Below are positions 36,052 through 46,528 of a stretch of 64,000 nucleotides of DNA, in pieces (position 1 is the stretch's first letter; every line of letters begins with the position of its first letter). The position numbers were made by a program, and so were the translations under genes. The DNA comes from Polynucleobacter sp. MG-27-Goln-C1. Lineage in GTDB: Bacteria > Pseudomonadota > Gammaproteobacteria > Burkholderiales > Burkholderiaceae. Below the pieces are notes generated by a model. That model did no database searches. It was not told the origin of the DNA and worked only from the letters and a program-made list of their open reading frames with translations. The DNA lies in the NCBI RefSeq assembly GCF_018881905.1, contig NZ_JACVPM010000001.1, positions 620,001 to 684,000 on the forward strand, read 5' to 3'.

Positions 36052-36768
36052 CTAGGTTTGAGTGGGTATTTTAGTAATACGGTAACCACTTCCACGCACC
36101 GTCTCAATATAACGATCGCAATCCGATGGGGCCAAAGCAGCCCTCAACCTTTTAATATGAACATCAACCGTACGTTCTTCAATATAGACCTCGTTGCCCC
36201 ACACCTTATCGAGTAAATTTGCTCTTGAATGCACTCTTTCAGGGTTGGCCATCAAGAATTGAAGTAGCCGATACTCTGTTGGCCCTAATGAGACAGTTTG
36301 TGGATCCATGTTCGGCCATATAGCTGTCACACGATGCGAGAGAGGGTCGAGTCTTAATGGACCAACGGATAGTGGTCCAGTATCTTCAACTGGAGTTTGG
36401 CGGCGCAACAGCGCTTTGACGCGAGCGACCAACTCTTTTGGTGAAAATGGCTTAGTAACGTAATCATCAGCGCCCGAGTCCAAGCCTAAAACCTTGTCAG
36501 ACTCCTCGCTTTTAGCCGTGAGCATTAAGATTGGTAATGAGCGAGTGCGATCATTGGCCCTGAGTTCGCGAGCAAACTGAACACCTGATTTTCCTGGCAA
36601 CATCCAGTCTAAAATTAGAAGACTAGGCAGTTCATCTCGCATCATGTTTAAGGCAATATCAGTTTGCATTGCCTTTACAACATCATATCCAGCATGAGTT
36701 AAATTAATCGCAATCAGTTCTGCGATAGAGGGCTCATCTTCAACAATCAATATGCGGTGAGTCATCAT
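36052..36768 (-). CDS. phoB: Phosphate-regulon response regulator
   Basis: A 238-residue OmpR-type regulator: receiver domain (about 1-120) with the phosphoacceptor Asp in LLILDWMLPGKSG (D54) and the switch Lys in VTKPFSPKEL, then a winged-helix DNA-binding domain with LGPTEYRLLQFLMANPERVH and RTVDVHIKRLRAAL. Phospho-PhoB binds PhoB boxes such as those proposed in this window. It lies between phoU and phoR on the minus strand with gaps of 20 and 61 bases. Confidence 0.96.
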   Translation of the reverse strand: MMTHRILIVEDEPSIAELIAINLTHAGYDVVKAMQTDIALNMMRDELPSLLILDWMLPGKSGVQFARELRANDRTRSLPILMLTAKSEESDKVLGLDSGADDYVTKPFSPKELVARVKALLRRQTPVEDTGPLSVGPLRLDPLSHRVTAIWPNMDPQTVSLGPTEYRLLQFLMANPERVHSRANLLDKVWGNEVYIEERTVDVHIKRLRAALAPSDCDRYIETVRGSGYRITKIPTQT

Positions 36769-36788
36769 GAGTTCCGTAGGGATGCTGA

Positions 36789-37496
36789 TTATTCTTTATT
36801 TGCCTCGCGCACTAAATCCTCATGCGGAATATGACGCACATCAGAACCTTTGGCAATATAGATTACAAACTCAGCAATATTTTTCGCATGATCGCCAATA
36901 CGCTCAATCGCTTTAGCGATTGTCAACATATCCAAGCCAGTCGAAATAGTATGTGGATCTTCCATCATGTAGGAAATTAGCTTGCGCACAAAACCTCTGA
37001 ACTCTTCATCAATTTGGCGATCTTCCTGCACCACATCTGCAGCAGCAATCGTATCCAATCGAGCAAAGGCATCCAAGCTACGACGCAATAATGAAATCGC
37101 CATTTGACCCGATAAACGAATTTCAGCAACGTTAATATTGTGGGTTGCACCAGACTCAATCAAACGCTTCGTTCTCTTGGCAACACGCTCTGCTTCATCA
37201 CCCGCACGTTCAAGATTGGTAATCGCTTTAGAAACTGCCATTACCAAGCGCAGATCTCGCGCTGTCGGTTGGCGGCGTGCAATTAATTCTGTACAAGCCA
37301 AGTCGATCTGAATCTCTAGATCGTTAACCATCTTCTCATTTGCAATAACTACATTGCAAGTTTCAATATCCATTTGCGTAAATGCGCGCATCGCTGTTGA
37401 AATCTGTGATTCAACAAGGCCGCCCATTTCTAACAAACGACTGGAAAGGGAATTTAAATCTGCATCAAATTGTGATGAAAGGTGTTTATCTGGCAT
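36789..37496 (-). CDS. phoU: Phosphate signalling protein PhoU
   Basis: A 235-residue all-helical protein made of two PhoU three-helix repeats, each with the metal-binding E/D-x3-D pattern (ITNLERAGDEAERVAKRTKR and IAKAIERIGDHAKNIAEFV). It links the Pst transporter to PhoR and keeps the regulon off in high phosphate. I start at ATG 37496, with TTGGAGAT upstream; the TTG four codons earlier is part of that ribosome site. It lies 12 bases after pstB. Confidence 0.96.
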   Translation of the reverse strand: MPDKHLSSQFDADLNSLSSRLLEMGGLVESQISTAMRAFTQMDIETCNVVIANEKMVNDLEIQIDLACTELIARRQPTARDLRLVMAVSKAITNLERAGDEAERVAKRTKRLIESGATHNINVAEIRLSGQMAISLLRRSLDAFARLDTIAAADVVQEDRQIDEEFRGFVRKLISYMMEDPHTISTGLDMLTIAKAIERIGDHAKNIAEFVIYIAKGSDVRHIPHEDLVREANKE

Positions 37497-37508
37497 TTGT
37501 ATCTCCAA

Positions 37509-38360
37509 TTAACCGAAACGACCGGTAATGTAATCTTCTGTTTCTTTACGCTTAGGCTTGATAAAGATTTCATCTGTCTTACCGTACTCAATCAGACTGC
37601 CAAGGTACATATATGCAGTGTAATCGGAGACGCGAGCTGCCTGCTGCATATTGTGGGTAACGATGGCAATCGTGTATTCATGCTTTAGTTCATTGATCAA
37701 CTCTTCGATCTTGCCTGTAGAGATTGGGTCTAAAGCTGAAGTTGGCTCATCGAGCAGGATGACAGATGGTTTTACTGCAACACCACGTGCAATACAAAGA
37801 CGCTGTTGCTGACCACCAGAGAGGGATAAGCCGCTTTGGTTGAGCTTATCCTTAGCTTCAGTCCATAAAGCGGCTTTATTCAAAGCCCACTCAACGCGCT
37901 CATCCATTTCGGAGCGAGAAAGTCTTTCATAGAGACGAACGCCAAAGGCAATATTCTCATAAATAGACATTGGAAACGGTGTTGGTTTTTGAAAAACCAT
38001 ACCGATGCGTGAGCGGAGTAAATTCAGATCCTGCCCAGGCTCTAGGATATTTTGGCCATAGAAGTTAATCTCCCCTTCTGCGCGTTGACCTGGATATAGG
38101 TCATACATGCGGTTAAGGGTTCTGAGCAAAGTAGATTTGCCACAGCCAGATGGTCCGATGAAGGCGGTAACTTTACCCTCCTCAATATCCAAATTGATAT
38201 CTTTCAGACCCTGAAAGGATCCGTAAAAGAAATTGAGGTTACGCACTTCAAGCGCATTCTTCACCTCATGTTGCGTCTCTTGATTTGCATTCATATTTGT
38301 TCTCACTCCTTGACTATCGATCTGATTTAAGTCAAACATTGTTTTCATATTGCTCATCAT
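37509..38360 (-). CDS. pstB: Phosphate ABC transporter ATPase
   Basis: A 283-residue (long form) ATPase: Walker [10 protein letters not shown], signature [14 protein letters not shown], Walker [14 protein letters not shown], and the PstB-typical [21 protein letters not shown]. The first start overlaps the pstA stop (ATGA at 38357-38360). The ATG at 38294 has AAGGAG about 11 bases upstream and gives about 261 residues, closer to the family norm, so the true start is open. It powers high-affinity phosphate import. Confidence 0.96.
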   Translation of the reverse strand: MMSNMKTMFDLNQIDSQGVRTNMNANQETQHEVKNALEVRNLNFFYGSFQGLKDINLDIEEGKVTAFIGPSGCGKSTLLRTLNRMYDLYPGQRAEGEINFYGQNILEPGQDLNLLRSRIGMVFQKPTPFPMSIYENIAFGVRLYERLSRSEMDERVEWALNKAALWTEAKDKLNQSGLSLSGGQQQRLCIARGVAVKPSVILLDEPTSALDPISTGKIEELINELKHEYTIAIVTHNMQQAARVSDYTAYMYLGSLIEYGKTDEIFIKPKRKETEDYITGRFG

Positions 38361-39223
38361 CCTTGGACTTTCTCGCGGAAAACTACTCGAGCCAGGATGT
38401 TTAAGCCCAATACAGCAAAAGTAATCAATAAGGCCCCACCCCAGGCAAGCTCAACCCAGTTATCGTATGGACTCATTGCAAACTGGAAGATCACAACCGG
38501 TAAGTTCGCCATTGGGGCGTTCATATTGGTAGAGAAGAATTGGTTATTAAGTGCAGTGAACAACAAAGGCGCTGTTTCACCACTCACACGAGCCAGGGCT
38601 AACAAAATTCCCGTCATCACACCACTTTGAGCAGCTCTTAGCGTGATCATGAAAGCCACTTTCCACTTTGGCGTACCCAAAGCATAAGCAGCCTCTCGCA
38701 AGCTACCAGGCACCAAGCGCAACATATTCTCAGTCGTACGCACAACCACCGGAATCGCAATCAAAGCCAAAGCGATCGTGCCGGCCCATCCTGAGAAGTG
38801 ACGTACTTGAGCAACTACGAAGGCGTATACAAACAGGCCAATCACAATCGACGGCGCGGAAAGCATGATGTCAGTAACAAAACGGGTAATAGCAGCGATA
38901 CGGCTGCGATCACCATACTCAGAGAGGTATAGACCAGCCAGAACACCAATCGGTGTGCTGATCAGAGTACAACAGCCCACCAACATCAAACTTCCAACAA
39001 TCGCGTTAGCCAAGCCGCCGCCATCAGATCCAGGAGCCGGGGTACTTTGGGTAAACAGGGTGATGTCCAGGGCAGAAAAGCCTTTAAAAATCAAAACACT
39101 CAGAATCCAAAGCAGAAATACCATACCCAAACCCATGGCAAACATGGATAAAGCTAAGCCAATCTTATTGGCTCGCTTACGTCTCGCAAAAACTGCTGGA
39201 TCAATATTGGTAGTGCTGTTCAT
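38357..39223 (-). CDS. pstA: Phosphate ABC transporter permease
   Basis: A 288-residue permease with six helices and the EAA loop [20 protein letters not shown]. Start ATG 39223 overlaps the pstC stop (ATGA at 39220-39223); the frame is open 14 codons further up but that part lies in pstC. The N-terminal basic stretch ARRKRANK precedes helix 1. It forms the phosphate channel with PstC. Confidence 0.95.
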   Translation of the reverse strand: MNSTTNIDPAVFARRKRANKIGLALSMFAMGLGMVFLLWILSVLIFKGFSALDITLFTQSTPAPGSDGGGLANAIVGSLMLVGCCTLISTPIGVLAGLYLSEYGDRSRIAAITRFVTDIMLSAPSIVIGLFVYAFVVAQVRHFSGWAGTIALALIAIPVVVRTTENMLRLVPGSLREAAYALGTPKWKVAFMITLRAAQSGVMTGILLALARVSGETAPLLFTALNNQFFSTNMNAPMANLPVVIFQFAMSPYDNWVELAWGGALLITFAVLGLNILARVVFREKVQG

Positions 39224-40209
39224 GTTTTTAAGCCCTGCTTCTTCTCCATGTTGTTGAGCATCCATTTAGCGAATGCCAGCACAACAAAGGTGATTATGAA
39301 AAGTGCCAAACCTAATGCAAACAAAGAAGACAAGTGATTACCTGCCTCAGCTTCGCCAAACTCATTTGCGAGCGTTGACGCAATTGAGGTTCCTGGAGCA
39401 AATAAAGATGGTGATAAACGATGTGCGTTACCAATCACAAAGGTCACGGCCATCGTTTCACCGAGCGCCCTACCCAAGCCAAGCATTACGCCTCCAATGA
39501 CGCCTGCCTTGGTGTACGGAAGAACAACATTCTTCACCACTTCCCAAGTTGTGCAGCCGATACCATATGCAGACTCTTTTAAAACCGGCGGAACAATTTC
39601 AAATACATCACGCATTACGGAGGCTATGAATGGCAGAATCATCATCGCCAGAATCAAACCGGCACAGAGGATGCCAATACCATTGAATGCACCTGAAAAT
39701 AAGATCCCCAAGCCAGGAATCTGACCCAGTGTTGCAGCTAAGGCTGGCTGAATATATTCGGCAAACAATGGGGCAAAAATAAAGAGGCCAAACATACCGT
39801 AAATGATGGATGGAACCGCTGCCAGGAGCTCTACCGCAGTACCCAATGGTCTGCGCAGAGGGCCAGGACAAAGCTCAGTAAGGAATACGGCAATACCAAA
39901 ACTGAGTGGCACAGCTATCAATAAGGCAATCAAAGAAGTTACTAAGGTACCGTAGATGGCAATCAAGCCACCAAACTCGCCATTAACAATATCCCACTCT
40001 TGGGTAAAGAAAAATCCAATGCCAAAGGTACTCAAAGCAGGCCAGGCATTACTTACCAAGGACACCATGATGCCAAGCAAGGCGATTAGCACGGATAAAG
40101 CAAAAAATTGCGTGATACCGTGAAATAGAAAATCTTGAATACGCTGCAGCTTAGCAATTCGAAGCGCCTGCGGCGTCGGTGCTGAGTGAGACTGGGTCGT
40201 TTCAATCAT
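39220..40209 (-). CDS. pstC: Phosphate ABC transporter permease
   Basis: A 329-residue permease with about six helices, a long periplasmic loop after helix 1 containing the PstC-typical [20 protein letters not shown] stretch, and the EAA loop [20 protein letters not shown]. It follows pstS after an 84-base gap that holds a hairpin, and it overlaps pstA by 4 bases. Confidence 0.95.
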   Translation of the reverse strand: MIETTQSHSAPTPQALRIAKLQRIQDFLFHGITQFFALSVLIALLGIMVSLVSNAWPALSTFGIGFFFTQEWDIVNGEFGGLIAIYGTLVTSLIALLIAVPLSFGIAVFLTELCPGPLRRPLGTAVELLAAVPSIIYGMFGLFIFAPLFAEYIQPALAATLGQIPGLGILFSGAFNGIGILCAGLILAMMILPFIASVMRDVFEIVPPVLKESAYGIGCTTWEVVKNVVLPYTKAGVIGGVMLGLGRALGETMAVTFVIGNAHRLSPSLFAPGTSIASTLANEFGEAEAGNHLSSLFALGLALFIITFVVLAFAKWMLNNMEKKQGLKT

Positions 40210-40232
40210 AAATTAGACTTATTTAGATATTG

Positions 40233-40260
40233 AAACAGCCCCACATAGTGGAGCTGTTTT
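40233..40260 (-). promoter_or_regulatory. Hairpin in the pstS-pstC gap
   Basis: AAACAGC-C-CCAC pairs with GTGG-A-GCTGTTT around a 3-base loop: 11 pairs with one mismatch. On the minus strand only three T follow before CAATATC, so termination is expected to be partial. Such a hairpin would leave more pstS mRNA than pstCAB mRNA, as is usual for a binding protein. Confidence 0.6.
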
Positions 40261-40293
40261 TAGTAGCGATTGATCAGAATCAATCCCTAAAAT

Positions 40294-41316
40294 TTACTTA
40301 GTTACAACCTTTGAAAATACATTCTTGCGAATGAAATCTGTTGTTACATCAGGCATCGGTACATAGTCCAACTCTTCAGCCATCTTCTTACCGTCCTTGA
40401 ATGCAAAGTCAAAGAACTTAATCACTTCAGCAGCATTTGCTTTGTTCTCTGGATTCTTGTAAATCAAGATAAAAGATGCGCCAGTGATTGGCCATGATTT
40501 AGCACCAGAAGCATTGGTAATGAATGTACCCATACCAGGAATCTTAGACCAGTCTGTACCAGCTGCTGCTGCTGCAAAAGTAAGGTCATCAGGCTGAACA
40601 AATTGACCATCTTTATTCTTCAAAGAAACGCTAGTCATTTTATTTTTCTTGGCATATGCATACTCTACATAACCAATTGCACCTTTAACACGTGAAACGT
40701 TTGCTGCAACGCCTTCATTGCCTTTACCGCCTACAGATGAAGCTGCTGGCCATTTAACTGCAGCACCCTCACCAACTGCGTCTTTCCAGTTCTGGCTAAC
40801 CTTGGCTAAGTAGTTTGTAAAAATTGCCGTAGTTCCAGAGCCATCTGCACGATGCACTACAGTAATTGGCAAGTCAGGCATCTTCATACCTGGGTTATTC
40901 AACACGATACGCTTGTCATTCCAGTTGACGATAACGCCTTGGAATATGTCAGACAAAGTATCTGGGGATAACTTGAGCTCGTAAGGCTTTACACCTTCAA
41001 CGTTAATTACTGGAACAACACCACCAATAATTGCTGGAAACTGAACTAAACCGTCTTTTTCTAAATCTTCGAACTTCACTGGATTGTCGGTTGCACCGAA
41101 ATCAACAGTCTTCGCTTTAATTTGCTTGATACCACCAGAAGAGCCAATAGATTGATAGTTCATATTTGAACCAGTTTTTGCTTTGAAAGCTTCAGCCCAT
41201 TTGGCGTAGATTGGGTATGGGAATGTTGCGCCAGCACCGGTCATATCGGCTGCGAATGCAACTGGTGCAAATGAAATCGCGCTGATAACAAGCGCTTTTT
41301 TCAAGAATGAGTTCAT
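40294..41316 (-). CDS. pstS: Phosphate-binding periplasmic protein
   Basis: A 340-residue solute-binding protein with a signal peptide (MNSFLKKALVISAISFAPVA..FA) and the PstS start DMTGAGATFPYPIYAKWAEA. Other phosphate-site loops are YQSIGSSGGIKQI, VDFGATDNPV and HRADGSGTTAIFTNYL. It captures phosphate in the periplasm for PstCAB. It heads the pstSCAB-phoU-phoBR unit; a PhoB-box-like site lies 60 bases upstream. Confidence 0.97.
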   Translation of the reverse strand: MNSFLKKALVISAISFAPVAFAADMTGAGATFPYPIYAKWAEAFKAKTGSNMNYQSIGSSGGIKQIKAKTVDFGATDNPVKFEDLEKDGLVQFPAIIGGVVPVINVEGVKPYELKLSPDTLSDIFQGVIVNWNDKRIVLNNPGMKMPDLPITVVHRADGSGTTAIFTNYLAKVSQNWKDAVGEGAAVKWPAASSVGGKGNEGVAANVSRVKGAIGYVEYAYAKKNKMTSVSLKNKDGQFVQPDDLTFAAAAAGTDWSKIPGMGTFITNASGAKSWPITGASFILIYKNPENKANAAEVIKFFDFAFKDGKKMAEELDYVPMPDVTTDFIRKNVFSKVVTK

Positions 41317-41375
41317 ATGGATCGTTCCTCAGATAAATAACGCAACATTGCGATAACTGAACGATACGTTTTGAG

Positions 41376-41394
41376 TATGACTCTTTTATGACAA
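41376..41394 (-). promoter_or_regulatory. Candidate PhoB box before pstS
   Basis: On the minus strand TTGTCAT-AAAA-GAGTCAT has the 7+4+7 layout of a PhoB box (11 of 14 consensus bases). A possible -10 (TATCGT) begins about 11 bases further on. TGACA-CT-TGTCA overlaps its upstream edge as an inverted repeat. As pstS is the classical PhoB target, this site anchors the other candidates in the window. Confidence 0.62.
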
Positions 41395-41431
41395 GTGTCA
41401 CAAAAGAAATAAATCCAATAAAATCAATGCT

Positions 41432-42775
41432 TTAGATAGTTGGCACTAAATCAGCAATACTCTTAGCAGAGCTCATAGCTACGTTGCCGTCTTGGGCCTC
41501 GACCATGACCCGCAGGACGGGCTCTGTACCTGATGCGCGGATAAGTACCCTGCCAGCGCCCTTGAGGTCACTTTCGACCTGGCTTATCTTGGATTTGAGG
41601 GCGCCATCTGCCTTCCAGTCATAACCTGCCTTGAATTTGATATTCAGGAGCACTTGGGGGAAGATTTTTACGGAATCTAGCAATTGAACCAGGCTCTTCT
41701 TGGCCTGACTCATGGCGGCAAGGACTTGCAATGCAGCAATGGTGCCATCACCGGTTGAATGCTGATCTAAGCACAGCAGGTGACCCGAACCTTCGCCGCC
41801 AATAATCCAGCCTTTTTGTTTGAGCAATTCCAAGACATAGCGATCGCCTACATTAGCGCGCTCAAATCCGATACCCAAACCTTTGATAGCGTTTTCTACC
41901 GCGAGGTTGGTCATCAAAGTGCCAACCACCCCACCCATTGCTTGACCACGTTCGATGCGGTCTTTTGCGAGTACGTATAAAAGTTCGTCGCCATTGAACA
42001 ATCGACCCGAAGCATCGACCATTTGCAAACGATCGGCGTCACCATCCAAGGCAATACCCAGATCCGCTTTGGTTTCTTTAACTTTAGCAATTAATGCTTC
42101 AGGTGATGTTGCACCAAAGCCATCATTGATATTGCGGCCATCGGGTTGAACACCAATGGAGATGACTTCTGCGCCAAGCTCATGGAAAACATGGGGTGCG
42201 GTATGGTACGCAGCGCCATGCGCGCAATCCACAACTAACTTCATTCCTTTGAGATTGAGCTCACCGGGAAAGGTAGATTTACAAAACTCAATATAACGAC
42301 CAGCGGCATCATCTAAACGAAATGCCTTACCCAACTCTTTTGAACTAACGCAACCCATCGGTTTTGCTAGCTCAGCCTCAATCGCCAACTCAAACTCATC
42401 ACTTAACTTTCCACCTTCAGCGGAGAAGAATTTAATGCCGTTATCTTGATAGGCATTGTGTGATGCTGAAATCACTACTCCTGCAGATAGGCGCAATGCT
42501 TTAGTAAGGTAAGCAACACCAGGAGTCGGCATTGGGCCACACAACATCACATCAACACCGGCAGCTGCAAAGCCAGCCTCTAAAGCAGCTTCCAATAAAT
42601 AACCGGAAACACGCGTATCTTTACCAATCAAAATCTTGCAACGCTCACCAGGCTTTGCCTGGCTACTCAGTACTTTGCCGGCAGCATAGCCGAGGCGAGT
42701 GATGAACTCCGGAACAATCGGAAATTGCCCTACTTCACCGCGAATGCCATCAGTACCAAAGTATTGTTTTTTCAT
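41432..42775 (-). CDS. glmM: Phosphoglucosamine mutase
   Basis: A 447-residue enzyme that turns glucosamine-6-phosphate into glucosamine-1-phosphate for peptidoglycan and LPS. The N-terminal [15 protein letters not shown], the phosphoserine loop [17 protein letters not shown] (S105) and the metal loop [12 protein letters not shown] are clear, as is the C-terminal [14 protein letters not shown]. It lies 40 bases downstream of folP on the same strand, ending the rlmE-ftsH-folP-glmM run. Confidence 0.97.
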   Translation of the reverse strand: MKKQYFGTDGIRGEVGQFPIVPEFITRLGYAAGKVLSSQAKPGERCKILIGKDTRVSGYLLEAALEAGFAAAGVDVMLCGPMPTPGVAYLTKALRLSAGVVISASHNAYQDNGIKFFSAEGGKLSDEFELAIEAELAKPMGCVSSKELGKAFRLDDAAGRYIEFCKSTFPGELNLKGMKLVVDCAHGAAYHTAPHVFHELGAEVISIGVQPDGRNINDGFGATSPEALIAKVKETKADLGIALDGDADRLQMVDASGRLFNGDELLYVLAKDRIERGQAMGGVVGTLMTNLAVENAIKGLGIGFERANVGDRYVLELLKQKGWIIGGEGSGHLLCLDQHSTGDGTIAALQVLAAMSQAKKSLVQLLDSVKIFPQVLLNIKFKAGYDWKADGALKSKISQVESDLKGAGRVLIRASGTEPVLRVMVEAQDGNVAMSSAKSIADLVPTI

Positions 42776-42815
42776 GGGCTTGATTATAAAACTTGTGTGT
42801 ATCTAGCCAACCAAG

Positions 42816-43688
42816 TTAGCTCTTGACCGCTTCCCAGAGCTTTAAGGAGTCAACCGTCTCCTGGACGTCATGGACGCGGATGATTCGAGCACCCCGATCA
42901 GCAGCCAAAATAGCGGCGGCAACACTGGGTGCTACGCGATCATTGGTATCACGACCCGTTAACTTACCCAACATCGATTTACGAGAGATCCCTGCCAATA
43001 CGGGATAGCCCAGCTGCGAGAATTGATCAAAATCGGCCAGCATCTTGAGGTTGTGCTCAAGACTTTTTCCAAATCCAAATCCAGGATCAATGGCGACTCT
43101 ATTTTTAGCAACGCCTTTATCCTCAAGCAAGGTAGCGCGCTCCTGTAGAAACGCTTTTACCTCTAAGATGACATCTTGATAGTCAGGATCAAATTGCATG
43201 GTTTGCGGGTCACGCTGCATATGCATTAAAACAATGCCGCACTGTTTATCTGAATTGCTTTTATCGCTCTCGATGACAGCCTCTACTGCGCCCTCTTGTC
43301 GTAATGCCCAGATGTCATTAACGCAATCCACTCCAGCATTGAGTGCCTGACGCATAGTCTCGGCTTTATAGGTATCAATAGATAAGGCTAGGCCACAATC
43401 TTTCAGAGCCTCTATGACTGGCAGGACGCGATCTAATTCTTCTTGTAGAGAGACTGGTTCAGCACCGGGGCGAGTAGATTCGCCACCGATATCAATCATG
43501 TCTGCACCATCAGCAATCATGCGCTCTGCTTGAGCAATAGCATCACTTGGGGTTCTGAACTTGCCACCATCCGAAAATGAATCTGGTGTGGCATTCAGAA
43601 TGCCCATGACTAATGGACGTTGACGTTTACTAAAGTCAAAAAGAAAACGCCCGCAACGCCATGTTGCGGGCAGTGTTTGCTTCATCAC
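42816..43688 (-). CDS. folP: Dihydropteroate synthase
   Basis: A 290-residue TIM-barrel enzyme that joins p-aminobenzoate to hydroxymethyl-dihydropterin in folate synthesis; it is the sulfonamide target. Motifs: MGILNATPDSFSDGGKF, ADMIDIGGESTRPGAEPVS, and DPGFGFGKSLEHNLKML. The start is either of two adjacent ATGs. It lies 22 bases after ftsH; the gap contains a small palindrome (TTAGCTTGAAGCTAA, 43696-43710). Confidence 0.96.
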   Translation of the reverse strand: MMKQTLPATWRCGRFLFDFSKRQRPLVMGILNATPDSFSDGGKFRTPSDAIAQAERMIADGADMIDIGGESTRPGAEPVSLQEELDRVLPVIEALKDCGLALSIDTYKAETMRQALNAGVDCVNDIWALRQEGAVEAVIESDKSNSDKQCGIVLMHMQRDPQTMQFDPDYQDVILEVKAFLQERATLLEDKGVAKNRVAIDPGFGFGKSLEHNLKMLADFDQFSQLGYPVLAGISRKSMLGKLTGRDTNDRVAPSVAAAILAADRGARIIRVHDVQETVDSLKLWEAVKS

Positions 43689-43710
43689 CTTGCTATTAGC
43701 TTGAAGCTAA

Positions 43711-45588
43711 TTAAGCAGTCGCCGGAGCAGCGCCCGCAGCAGGACCTGGTGTACCAGCAGAATTACCAAACTGGGTTGCTGGTGGTGGCTTAGGAGCACG
43801 TGGTGGACGACCTTCCATGATGTCGGTGATCTGCTCAGCATCGATGGTTTCCCATTCAAGCAAAGCAGCAACCATCGCTTCAACCTTGTCACGGTTTTGC
43901 TCAAGGATAGATCTTGCCAATGCGTATTGACTATCGACCAATGCACGAATCTCAGCATCCACCTTTTGTTGGGTCAGCTCAGAAACTGTCTTAGAGCTAG
44001 TGCGACCGAACATGCTTTCAGATTCGGTATCGACGTAGACCATCGTACCCAAGCTATCGCTCATGCCGTAACGCGTCACCATATCGCGCGCCATTTTGGT
44101 AGCACGTTCAAAGTCATTGGATGCGCCTGTACTCATGGAATGCAAGAACACTTCTTCAGCAGCGCGACCGCCAAACAAAATGGCCAACTCTTCCATCATG
44201 CGATCTTTGTACAAGTTCACACGATCAAACTCAGGAAGCTGCCAAGTAACACCAAGTGCCATACCACGCGGCATGATGGTGACCTTGTGCACTGGATCCG
44301 CTTTAGGCAATACCTTCGCAACCACTGCGTGACCAGACTCGTGATACGCCGTATTACGACGCTCTTCTTCACGCATCACTGCAGACTTGCGCTCTGGGCC
44401 CATATAGATCTTGTCTTTAGCATCTTCAAAGTCTTTCATATCTACCGCACGCTTATTACGACGTGCTGCAAACAATGCTGACTCATTTACCAAGTTCGCT
44501 AAATCCGCACCTGAGAAACCAGGAGTGCCGCGTGCCAATACAGCCGCGTCCACATCTGGATCAATTGGAACTTTGCGCATATGCACTTGAAGAATTTGCT
44601 CACGACCACGAATGTCTGGCAAGCCAACGTGTACCTGACGGTCAAAACGACCAGGACGCAATAAGGCGCGATCCAATACATCAGAACGGTTGGTTGCTGC
44701 AACAACGATTACACCGCTATTGCTTTCAAAACCATCCATCTCTACGAGCATTTGATTCAAGGTCTGCTCACGCTCATCATTACCGCCGCCCATACCAGCA
44801 CCACGATGGCGACCAACCGCATCGATCTCATCAATAAAGATGATGCAAGGAGAATTTTTCTTGGCGTTCTCAAACATGTCGCGCACGCGTGATGCACCAA
44901 CACCAACAAACATCTCCACGAAGTCTGAACCAGAGATGGAGAAGAATGGAACTTTCGCTTCGCCCGCAATCGCACGAGCCAGCAAGGTCTTACCAGTTCC
45001 CGGAGGGCCTACTAGTAATACGCCATGCGGAATGCGGCCACCAAGCTTTTGAAACTTTTGCGGATCCTTCAGGAAGTCGACAATCTCAAAGACTTCTTCT
45101 TTAGCTTCATCGCAACCAGCAACATCAGCAAAAGTGACAGTGTTGCTGTTCTCATCAATCAAACGCGCTTTGGATTTGCCGAAAGAGAATGCTCCGCCCT
45201 TACCGCCGCCTTGCATCTGACGCATCATGAAGAACCAGAAACCAATAATCAATAAAGTCGGTCCGAGGTAGTACAAAGCAGAAACCAACATATTGGGCTC
45301 GTCATCTGCTTTGCCAGTCACCTGGACGCCGTATTTCATGAGATCGCCAACCATCCAAATATCTCCTGGGGAGATGATGGAATATTTGTTGCCGTCGTTT
45401 GGAGTGACTTGCAGTGTGCGACCTTGCACATCAACTCGTTTAACTTTGCCAGCTTTGGCATCGTCCATGAATTGAGAATACGTGACCTGATTCTGATCTT
45501 TAGGCTTGTCAAACTGTTTAAAAACAGTAAACAGCACTAGACCCACAATGAGCCACACACCGATTTTTTGCAACATATTGCTATTCAA
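43711..45588 (-). CDS. ftsH: ATP-dependent membrane protease FtsH
   Basis: A 625-residue AAA+ zinc protease. Two N-terminal helices (about 8-24 and 101-121) flank a periplasmic domain; Walker A is GPPGTGKT (194-201), Walker [16 protein letters not shown], the second region of homology [20 protein letters not shown], and the zinc site HESGHA. It degrades unstable membrane and soluble proteins such as LpxC. TTG at 45588 gives the NSNM start normal for the group; ATG 45576 is an alternative. A Pro/Ala-rich tail ends the protein. Confidence 0.97.
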   Translation of the reverse strand: MNSNMLQKIGVWLIVGLVLFTVFKQFDKPKDQNQVTYSQFMDDAKAGKVKRVDVQGRTLQVTPNDGNKYSIISPGDIWMVGDLMKYGVQVTGKADDEPNMLVSALYYLGPTLLIIGFWFFMMRQMQGGGKGGAFSFGKSKARLIDENSNTVTFADVAGCDEAKEEVFEIVDFLKDPQKFQKLGGRIPHGVLLVGPPGTGKTLLARAIAGEAKVPFFSISGSDFVEMFVGVGASRVRDMFENAKKNSPCIIFIDEIDAVGRHRGAGMGGGNDEREQTLNQMLVEMDGFESNSGVIVVAATNRSDVLDRALLRPGRFDRQVHVGLPDIRGREQILQVHMRKVPIDPDVDAAVLARGTPGFSGADLANLVNESALFAARRNKRAVDMKDFEDAKDKIYMGPERKSAVMREEERRNTAYHESGHAVVAKVLPKADPVHKVTIMPRGMALGVTWQLPEFDRVNLYKDRMMEELAILFGGRAAEEVFLHSMSTGASNDFERATKMARDMVTRYGMSDSLGTMVYVDTESESMFGRTSSKTVSELTQQKVDAEIRALVDSQYALARSILEQNRDKVEAMVAALLEWETIDAEQITDIMEGRPPRAPKPPPATQFGNSAGTPGPAAGAAPATA

Positions 45589-45696
45589 AAGGAGACCTTT
45601 GCCGGATTAATCCGGGAGTTAAAGCGGATTGCTATACCTAAGTATTTGATTCTACTACCAGCCTTTTTCAAGGGCTGAGAGCTGATTTATTTAATA

Positions 45697-45717
45697 AACC
45701 CCTTCTTTTAGGGGGTT
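45697..45717 (-). promoter_or_regulatory. Hairpin at the end of rlmE
   Basis: AACCCC and GGGGTT form a 6-base stem around a 9-base loop, overlapping the rlmE stop codon on the minus strand and followed by an A/T-rich stretch. It is too weak for a sure terminator; it may cut readthrough from rlmE into ftsH. Confidence 0.35.
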
Positions 45718-46390
45718 ATTTAGGTGGTTTGAGGTCTCGACCAAGTAAAAAGATTTCAGAAGACTTCGCTCTAGACGCTTTTGGCTTTCTGGAGGCTACT
45801 GTTTTAAAGACCTTTTTAAAGGATTCCACGATTTGGCTATAGCCGCTACCGTTGAAACACTTAATCAATAAGGCGCCCTCAGGCTTGAGGTGCTGCACCG
45901 AGAAATCCAGGGCAATTTCCGCCAAGAAGGCCATACGAGCAGCGTCTGCTACCCCAACCCCAGATAGATTAGGAGCCATATCCGACATCACGAGATCGAC
46001 TTTTCCGTCTGCATTGGCTGGCAAAAGCGCCTCTAAGGCCTTTAGACCTTCATCCTCACGGGAGTCTCCCTGAATAAAGGAAACGTCCGCAATATCCTCC
46101 ATCGGCAGAATATCGATCGCAATGATGATCCCATCGGGCTTGCCAGATTCAATATTGGGATTGTTTTTACCAAGCTCAGTCAGGCGATTACGAGCGTACT
46201 GAGACCAGCTCCCAGGAGCGCTCCCAAGATCCACAATAGTCATGCCTGCTTTGATCAGTCGGTCTTGCTCATCTATTTCGCTCAGCTTATAGACAGCTCG
46301 TGCGCGATAGCCCTCTTTTTGAGCCATCTTCACGTACGGATCATTCAGATGATCCTGCAACCAACTTTTATTAAATTTATTCTTTGCCAC
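45716..46390 (-). CDS. rlmE: 23S rRNA 2'-O-methyltransferase (U2552)
   Basis: A 224-residue RrmJ/FtsJ methyltransferase that modifies U2552 in the 23S A-loop. The SAM-binding motif is [14 protein letters not shown], and the catalytic K-D-K-E set is placed in [33 protein letters not shown] and [10 protein letters not shown]. The start is GTG at 46390. It lies ahead of ftsH and diverges from yhbY, as in many proteobacteria. Confidence 0.96.
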   Translation of the reverse strand: MAKNKFNKSWLQDHLNDPYVKMAQKEGYRARAVYKLSEIDEQDRLIKAGMTIVDLGSAPGSWSQYARNRLTELGKNNPNIESGKPDGIIIAIDILPMEDIADVSFIQGDSREDEGLKALEALLPANADGKVDLVMSDMAPNLSGVGVADAARMAFLAEIALDFSVQHLKPEGALLIKCFNGSGYSQIVESFKKVFKTVASRKPKASRAKSSEIFLLGRDLKPPK

Positions 46391-46528
46391 AACTTACCCA
46401 CTTTCGGCGTCCATTTTCCTTGTTTATGCCCTACAAGGCAAAAGGAATCGACGTAAAACATCTTGATATAAGCCTATATGAGGCCGAAAGCCCTGTTTTA
46501 CAAGCCCTAATGCTCTATCATCGAGCCC

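Noticed and set aside
43696..43710. Palindrome TTAGCTTGAAGCTAA in the ftsH-folP gap as a terminator
   Set aside because: The stem is AT-rich, with no T run, and both genes belong to a conserved operon; a terminator there is unlikely.
43897..44481. A 194-codon open frame on the + strand inside ftsH
   Set aside because: It lies wholly antisense to a clearly coding, conserved region, has a His/Cys-rich composition typical of a reverse-frame shadow, and no family resemblance or ribosome site.
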